Of a stretch of 34,233 bases of DNA, positions 30,864-34,233 are shown one piece after another. Below the pieces are notes generated by a model. The model searched no databases. It was given only the letters and a program-made list of their open reading frames with translations, and was not told where the DNA came from. The DNA is from Thermotalea metallivorans (GTDB lineage Bacteria > Bacillota > Clostridia > Peptostreptococcales > Thermotaleaceae): contig NZ_LOEE01000009.1 in assembly GCF_001562415.1 (NCBI RefSeq), positions 1-34,233 of the forward strand, written 5' to 3'. The translations under genes and the position numbers were made by a program. How positions within the stretch are numbered: the first letter of the stretch is position 1; every line of letters starts with the position of its first letter.

Positions 30864-31232
30864 ATGGAAAATTATCCTATTAAAATTAACCAAGGAAAAT
30901 ATAAATATGGCTATATCAAAGGCAGCGTAGGAGATTTTTACTGGTATGCATTGGTACATAAAAAGGAAATTGAGCATGGAATCAATCCTGTAAGTTTACA
31001 AACAGGCCATGGCAGAATATCCAGACTATGTGTGTACAAGGAGATGGCAGAGCCGGAAAAATATCGTTACTGGCCGGCATCCGGCATCAAGAGGTATATT
31101 TACGCCAATTATAAAAGGGAATGGGATGTTTTAAACAGCAATTATATTGAGATGGTGAGGCAGTTGGTAAATTACTTAGAGCGGAGATACTCTTTGAAAT
31201 TGATAAAGGGAGGTGGGAAAGATGAACAATAA
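30864..31232 (+). CDS. Hypothetical protein (DUF7678-like pattern)
   Basis: 122 residues, rich in Tyr and Lys, no signal peptide. The start of the chain (GYIKGSVGDFYWYALVHKKEIEHGIN, in parts) followed by GRISRLCVYKE recalls the GxxxxxxF.A.V....S.YGI..GRISKL pattern of a small uncharacterised domain I associate with DUF7678; this is from memory. ATG 30864; GGAGG 11 bases upstream. The flavin reductase gene overlaps its last 11 bases, so the two are co-translated. Confidence 0.75.
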   Translation: MENYPIKINQGKYKYGYIKGSVGDFYWYALVHKKEIEHGINPVSLQTGHGRISRLCVYKEMAEPEKYRYWPASGIKRYIYANYKREWDVLNSNYIEMVRQLVNYLERRYSLKLIKGGGKDEQ

Positions 31233-31722
31233 TCAAATCAAGCTGGGGCTTCGGAAAATCGTCAATCCTGTGGGATTGCTTGTGGCCCAGAAAGGGGAAA
31301 AAAGGGATGCTACAACGGTGGCATGGATGTCAAAGGTATCCAACCATCCACCGTTGATTATGGTCAGTATTGCACCGGAAAGGTATGTATACCATTTGAT
31401 CAAGGAAACAGGAGAATTTGTATTGGCCCTGCTTACCGACCGGCAGGAAAGTCTCGCCCTATATTGCGGGAGCAATACGGCCTATGATGTAGATAAATTT
31501 CATGAGGCGAAAATTCAGACGGAGGAGGCTCTTTTTCTCAAAGTACCTTTGATCAAAGATACAGTAGTCAATTTGGAATGCCGTGTGAAGGATTTGCATC
31601 CTGCAGGAGATCATGTCATGGTCATCGGAGAGGTTTTAGCGGCCCATCATGATGGAGAAGCCAGGAAGCCCTTGATCATGACCGATAAGATGGGAACGAT
31701 TGAACTTGAAAACAAGCTATAG
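31222..31722 (+). CDS. Flavin reductase-like FMN-binding protein
   Basis: 166-residue flavin reductase-like (FMN-binding split barrel) protein. Seen: LGLRKIVNPVGLLVAQ, DATTVAWMSKVSNHPPLIMVSIAP (flavin-binding segment), and VNLECRVKDLHPAGDHVMVIGEV near the C-terminus. Members bind FMN and reduce it or act as small flavoproteins; partner unknown. ATG 31222 after GGGAGGTGGG. The stop codon lies within the terminator stem. Confidence 0.92.
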   Translation: MNNNQIKLGLRKIVNPVGLLVAQKGEKRDATTVAWMSKVSNHPPLIMVSIAPERYVYHLIKETGEFVLALLTDRQESLALYCGSNTAYDVDKFHEAKIQTEEALFLKVPLIKDTVVNLECRVKDLHPAGDHVMVIGEVLAAHHDGEARKPLIMTDKMGTIELENKL

Positions 31723-31742
31723 GACTTATAGCTTGTTTTTTT
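31710..31742 (+). terminator. Terminator overlapping the flavin reductase stop
   Basis: Perfect 12-pair stem AAACAAGCTATA / TATAGCTTGTTT, 5-base loop, TTTTG tail. TAG lies at the top of the left arm. Confidence 0.92.
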
Positions 31743-31799
31743 GTGGGAATTTAGCACCAAAATCTATGGATAGAAAGTATTTAAAAGGAATTTATAGGA

Positions 31800-32624
31800 A
31801 TGTGTAGAAAACTGAAAAAAGAAAAGGAAATATGTCAGAAAAGGGGGGTTGTCAGTGGGATAGTCTTGCTTATCGTGATTGTGAATTTTTTGCTTTATAT
31901 CTCTTACGACAAATTGTTCTATAAAACGGGCATCAGCAAAAATTTATTTATGAATAGTACTTTGCTGGGGACCACTACAGGTTTCACCTTTCCTTTTTTA
32001 GCCTTTTATTATAATTTTAAGAACATTGCCGTCTTGTACCTTGTCATTATGATCACGGCTGTTATCATGCTAAGCAGCAAACATACGACCTTAGTCCCGG
32101 AAGGCAACGGTTATTCGGGATTCAAGTTATCCCTTGGGAAAAAGAATCTTGTAGAAGCTACTTCGGTATGGGCTCTGCCATCAGTGCCATATACAGCAGC
32201 CGTAGAAATTTCCGGGGAGGCGGACGGCATCTTAGAGGCAGCCTATGAAGAGGAGGCAGAGATGGACATCCTAGGGGAATATTTTGATGCTCTTTATATG
32301 GAAAATGCAGTCCAGGAGGAAAGCAATTTACCGGTGGAGGAGGAAATGGAACTGCCTAAAGAAGCCGATGATTATTTTAGAAAGGCAATCAAATATGAAA
32401 ATGAAGGAAACTATCTCAAGGCCTTGGAAGGGTTTATGCAAGTTTTAAAAATGGCTTCGGAGCCCCATATGAAATTTAAGAGCTGTCTGCATATTGCATC
32501 CCTTTACAAAGGTATGGGCCAAAGCAAGCAAGCGGAGAATGTACTGTACTGTTTGCTTCAGCAGTACAAAGAGCAGTTGCAGATGCAGCAGGTGGAGGAG
32601 ATTGTCCGTGTATTAAAAAGCTAA
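31800..32624 (+). CDS. Membrane protein with TPR-like C-terminus
   Basis: 274 residues. A charged N-terminus (CRKLKKEKEI), two or three transmembrane helices (about 18-34, 54-70, 73-92), an acidic linker (EAAYEEEAEMD, VEEEMELPKEAD), and a C-terminal tetratricopeptide-like pair of helices (about 187-265: ADDYFRKAIKYENEGNYLKA, then HIASLYKGMGQSKQAENVL). Likely a membrane-bound scaffold; partner unknown. ATG 31800 has only a weak upstream site. The PRC-barrel gene follows after 23 bases. Confidence 0.8.
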   Translation: MCRKLKKEKEICQKRGVVSGIVLLIVIVNFLLYISYDKLFYKTGISKNLFMNSTLLGTTTGFTFPFLAFYYNFKNIAVLYLVIMITAVIMLSSKHTTLVPEGNGYSGFKLSLGKKNLVEATSVWALPSVPYTAAVEISGEADGILEAAYEEEAEMDILGEYFDALYMENAVQEESNLPVEEEMELPKEADDYFRKAIKYENEGNYLKALEGFMQVLKMASEPHMKFKSCLHIASLYKGMGQSKQAENVLYCLLQQYKEQLQMQQVEEIVRVLKS

Positions 32625-32647
32625 ACATATGCAAGGAGGAAGAGGAA

Positions 32648-33370
32648 GTGAAAAGTTTGAAGGAGATTATCAATCTGCCCATTATTAGTGTATTTGAGGG
32701 AAAAGAGGTAGGAAAAATAAAAAATGTAGTGATTGATCCCCAAAATGGAAATGTAGAATATTTTTTAGTAGATGATCAATCTATGTTTAGCGTAAAGGTT
32801 GTCCCCATGAGTAAGATCATGGGCATTGGGGATGAAGCCTTAATGATCGAAACTTCCGATTTGGTGATGGATGCGCAAAAAGATCCTAAAGTGGTAGACC
32901 TGTTGGGAAAAAATGTTTCTGTCGTAAACTCTAAAATATTTACGAAAAAGGGAAAAAATCTTGGATCGGTTGCAGAAGTTTTTATTGATGATGAAAACGG
33001 AAAAATTCTAGGATGTGAAATTGAAAAAGAGGGGACGAGAAAATTTATCTCATCGGATTCTGTCATTACCTACGGAAAAGAGGTCACGATTGTGGAACAT
33101 GATATTCATGACAAATTAATGGAGTCTATCGAAGAAGTTTTCAAAGGGAGAAAGCCTGATATTGAATCCGAAAGTGAGAAGGTTTTGGAAGATACGGCAG
33201 AGATGATCGAGAAAAAACAAAAAGAATATCTTCTGGGAAGAGAATTAATCAAATCTATCCTGGATGGAGACAGGCTCATTGCCTATGAAGGGCAGATCGT
33301 TACGGAAGAATTAATCAAAGCTGCAGAAGAAGCCGGAAAATTTATTGAATTGACCTTAAGCGTAAAATAA
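32648..33370 (+). CDS. PRC-barrel domain protein
   Basis: 240 residues with two PRC-barrel beta-domains: the first about 8-75 (ISVFEGKEVGKIKNVVIDP, EYFLVDD), the second about 88-155 (NVSVVNSKIFTKKGKNLGSV, EVFIDDENGKILGCEIE), and a helical tail (EKVLEDTAEMIEKKQKEYL). PRC barrels mediate RNA, protein or photoreaction-centre interactions; in Firmicutes they are often of the YlmC/YmxH kind. GTG 32648 after CAAGGAGGAAGAGG. Co-directional with the TPR-like gene, with a hairpin at its end. Confidence 0.9.
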   Translation: MKSLKEIINLPIISVFEGKEVGKIKNVVIDPQNGNVEYFLVDDQSMFSVKVVPMSKIMGIGDEALMIETSDLVMDAQKDPKVVDLLGKNVSVVNSKIFTKKGKNLGSVAEVFIDDENGKILGCEIEKEGTRKFISSDSVITYGKEVTIVEHDIHDKLMESIEEVFKGRKPDIESESEKVLEDTAEMIEKKQKEYLLGRELIKSILDGDRLIAYEGQIVTEELIKAAEEAGKFIELTLSVK

Positions 33371-33372
33371 TT

Positions 33373-33405
33373 AATAAGACTATCCCCAAGGATAGTCTTA
33401 TTTGC
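33373..33405 (+). terminator. Terminator after the PRC-barrel gene
   Basis: Perfect 13-pair stem AATAAGACTATCC / GGATAGTCTTATT, CCAA loop, short tail TGCT. Confidence 0.82.
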
Positions 33406-33553
33406 TATGGGCGATTTTTTGCTCTGTGTTGACAAAAGGCGATTTGTTGTCTGATTGAATCAACAAATATTGGGCACAATAATGAAATGTAGTGTATAAT
33501 GAAAATGAATATGATTAGAAATTTATGTCGAAGGGCAAGGAAAGAGGTGACAG

Positions 33554-34078
33554 ATGAATATAGCAAATGCATTGACGTTGATGCGCTTTATATTGATTCC
33601 GATTTTTATCTATGTGCTGTATTCCGAGAGGCAAGGCAGTATCATGGCAGCTACTTTTATTTTTATACTGGCGGGGATGACGGATGTATTGGACGGATAT
33701 CTTGCCAGAAAATATCATATGGTTACAAAGTGGGGACAAGCCATGGACCCTTTGGCAGACAAACTGATGCAGCTGACGGTGTTGTTCTGTTTTACGGATA
33801 AGGGATTTATTCCTCTTTGGGTAGTGATTGTGATAGGAATTAAGGAATTGCTGATGATACTGGGCGCATTGATACTTTACTATAATAAAGATAAGGTGGT
33901 TATTCCCGCCAATCATTATGGGAAGGTTGCAACGGTCATGATGTATGCCGCCATATTGGCTGTGGTATTTCATCTGCCCTTTCGAACCTATCTGATGGGG
34001 ATTGCCGTTTTTTTTACACTGTTGGCTTTCCATAATTACGTCATAGGTTTCAGACGCGTCCATAGCAGAAGGTTATAG
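33554..34078 (+). CDS. pgsA: CDP-diacylglycerol-glycerol-3-phosphate 3-phosphatidyltransferase
   Basis: 174-residue membrane enzyme that makes phosphatidylglycerolphosphate from CDP-diacylglycerol and glycerol-3-phosphate. Seen: the CDP-alcohol phosphotransferase signature DG-x2-AR-x8-G-x3-D-x3-D in LDGYLARKYH...GQAMDPLADK, and four to five further hydrophobic helices. ATG 33554 after AAAGAGGTGAC. Upstream (33429) is a TTGACA without a clear -10, and an inverted TTTGTTG / CAACAAA pair at 33443-33468. Other CDP-alcohol phosphotransferases share the motif, but length and helices fit PgsA best. Confidence 0.9.
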   Translation: MNIANALTLMRFILIPIFIYVLYSERQGSIMAATFIFILAGMTDVLDGYLARKYHMVTKWGQAMDPLADKLMQLTVLFCFTDKGFIPLWVVIVIGIKELLMILGALILYYNKDKVVIPANHYGKVATVMMYAAILAVVFHLPFRTYLMGIAVFFTLLAFHNYVIGFRRVHSRRL

Positions 34079-34129
34079 AAACGCCCATAAAACATAAGTG
34101 ACTATACTTAGAGTAAAATTATAGTTGGC

Positions 34130-34160
34130 AAATAAAATAGGCTACCGGTTTAGGGTAGCC
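34130..34160. repeat. Short inverted repeat after pgsA
   Basis: AGGCTACC / GGGTAGCCT with a 5-6-base loop; the tail GGAGC is not T-rich, so it is not a standard terminator. Confidence 0.5.
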
Positions 34161-34221
34161 TGGAGCACAATCATCCTGTATAATATTAATTATCCCAAAA
34201 AACAAATACAGGGTGGTGACT

Positions 34222-34233
34222 ATGCTCAATAAT
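34222..34233 (+). CDS. Start of a gene truncated by the window edge
   Basis: ATG CTC AAT AAT after GGGTGGTGAC, a fair ribosome site, with TATAAT about 45 bases upstream at 34179-34184. Only four codons are inside the window, so nothing can be said of the product. Confidence 0.45.

Noticed and set aside
33515-34063. Minus-strand 182-residue frame over pgsA
   Set aside because: Antisense to a gene with a complete CDP-alcohol phosphotransferase signature.

Overview
The window looks like a chromosomal segment of an anaerobic, endospore-forming, low-GC Firmicute (class Clostridia). The grounds are the sleB-ypeB spore germination pair, strong AGGAGG-type ribosome binding sites with several TTG/GTG starts, U-tailed hairpin terminators after most transcription units, an F420H2-oxidase/FprA-type flavodiiron protein, and A+T-rich codon usage. 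An assignment near Alkaliphilus/Natronincola-like clostridia is only a guess. There is no prophage, complete insertion sequence or CRISPR array; this is ordinary chromosome with a few accessory-like islets.

Layout. 1-776 (minus, runs off the left edge): ATPase of a nitrate/sulfonate/taurine-type ABC importer. 1087-8119 (plus): seven tightly packed genes with no visible internal terminator: UbiD-type decarboxylase, UbiA/MqnP-type prenyltransferase, a lipoprotein-permease-ATPase importer, and an OmpR-type response regulator with its histidine kinase; one strong terminator follows. 8187-9450: small coiled-coil and helical proteins and a MarR-type regulator. 9509-11488: a lone molybdopterin oxidoreductase. 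11489-11876: a terminator, a degenerate low-complexity repeat, then a promoter framed by two operator-like copies of a 15-base motif in front of a cation exporter (CDF). 12892-13644: tcdA (tRNA t6A dehydratase). 13905-18913: envelope and spore functions (peptidoglycan-binding exported protein, a 33-residue membrane peptide with its own terminator, flavodiiron protein, sleB, ypeB). 19032-20615: MFS transporter and a small helical protein. 20700-22646: Xre-type regulator divergent from a two-gene encapsulin operon (encapsulated ferritin plus shell). 22775-24395: DUF378 membrane protein, MenA/UbiA-like prenyltransferase, small internally repeated protein. 24465-24570: long imperfect palindrome. 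24611-26580: ArsB/NhaD-type transporter and an unknown protein. 26738-26811: tRNA-Gly(CCC). 26905-29038: MBL-fold hydrolase, 59-residue protein, orphan importer lipoprotein. 29381-34078: ZIP metal transporter, several small unknown proteins, flavin reductase-like protein, TPR-like membrane protein, PRC-barrel protein, and pgsA. A new gene begins at the right edge.

How the genes fit together. The best-supported described system is the iron-storage nanocompartment: the ferritin carries the ferroxidase residues and a C-terminal cargo-loading tail, and the shell gene follows 15 bases later. Metal handling recurs (encapsulated ferritin, CDF exporter with operator-like repeats, ZIP importer, a kinase with a Met/His-rich sensor patch). 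The seven-gene unit 1087-8119 is the most suggestive of an incompletely described function: it couples capture of a small molecule, prenylation and decarboxylation of an aromatic acid (quinone-like chemistry, as in MqnP/MqnL of the futalosine route), and its own two-component sensor. That reading is an inference; the substrate is unknown.
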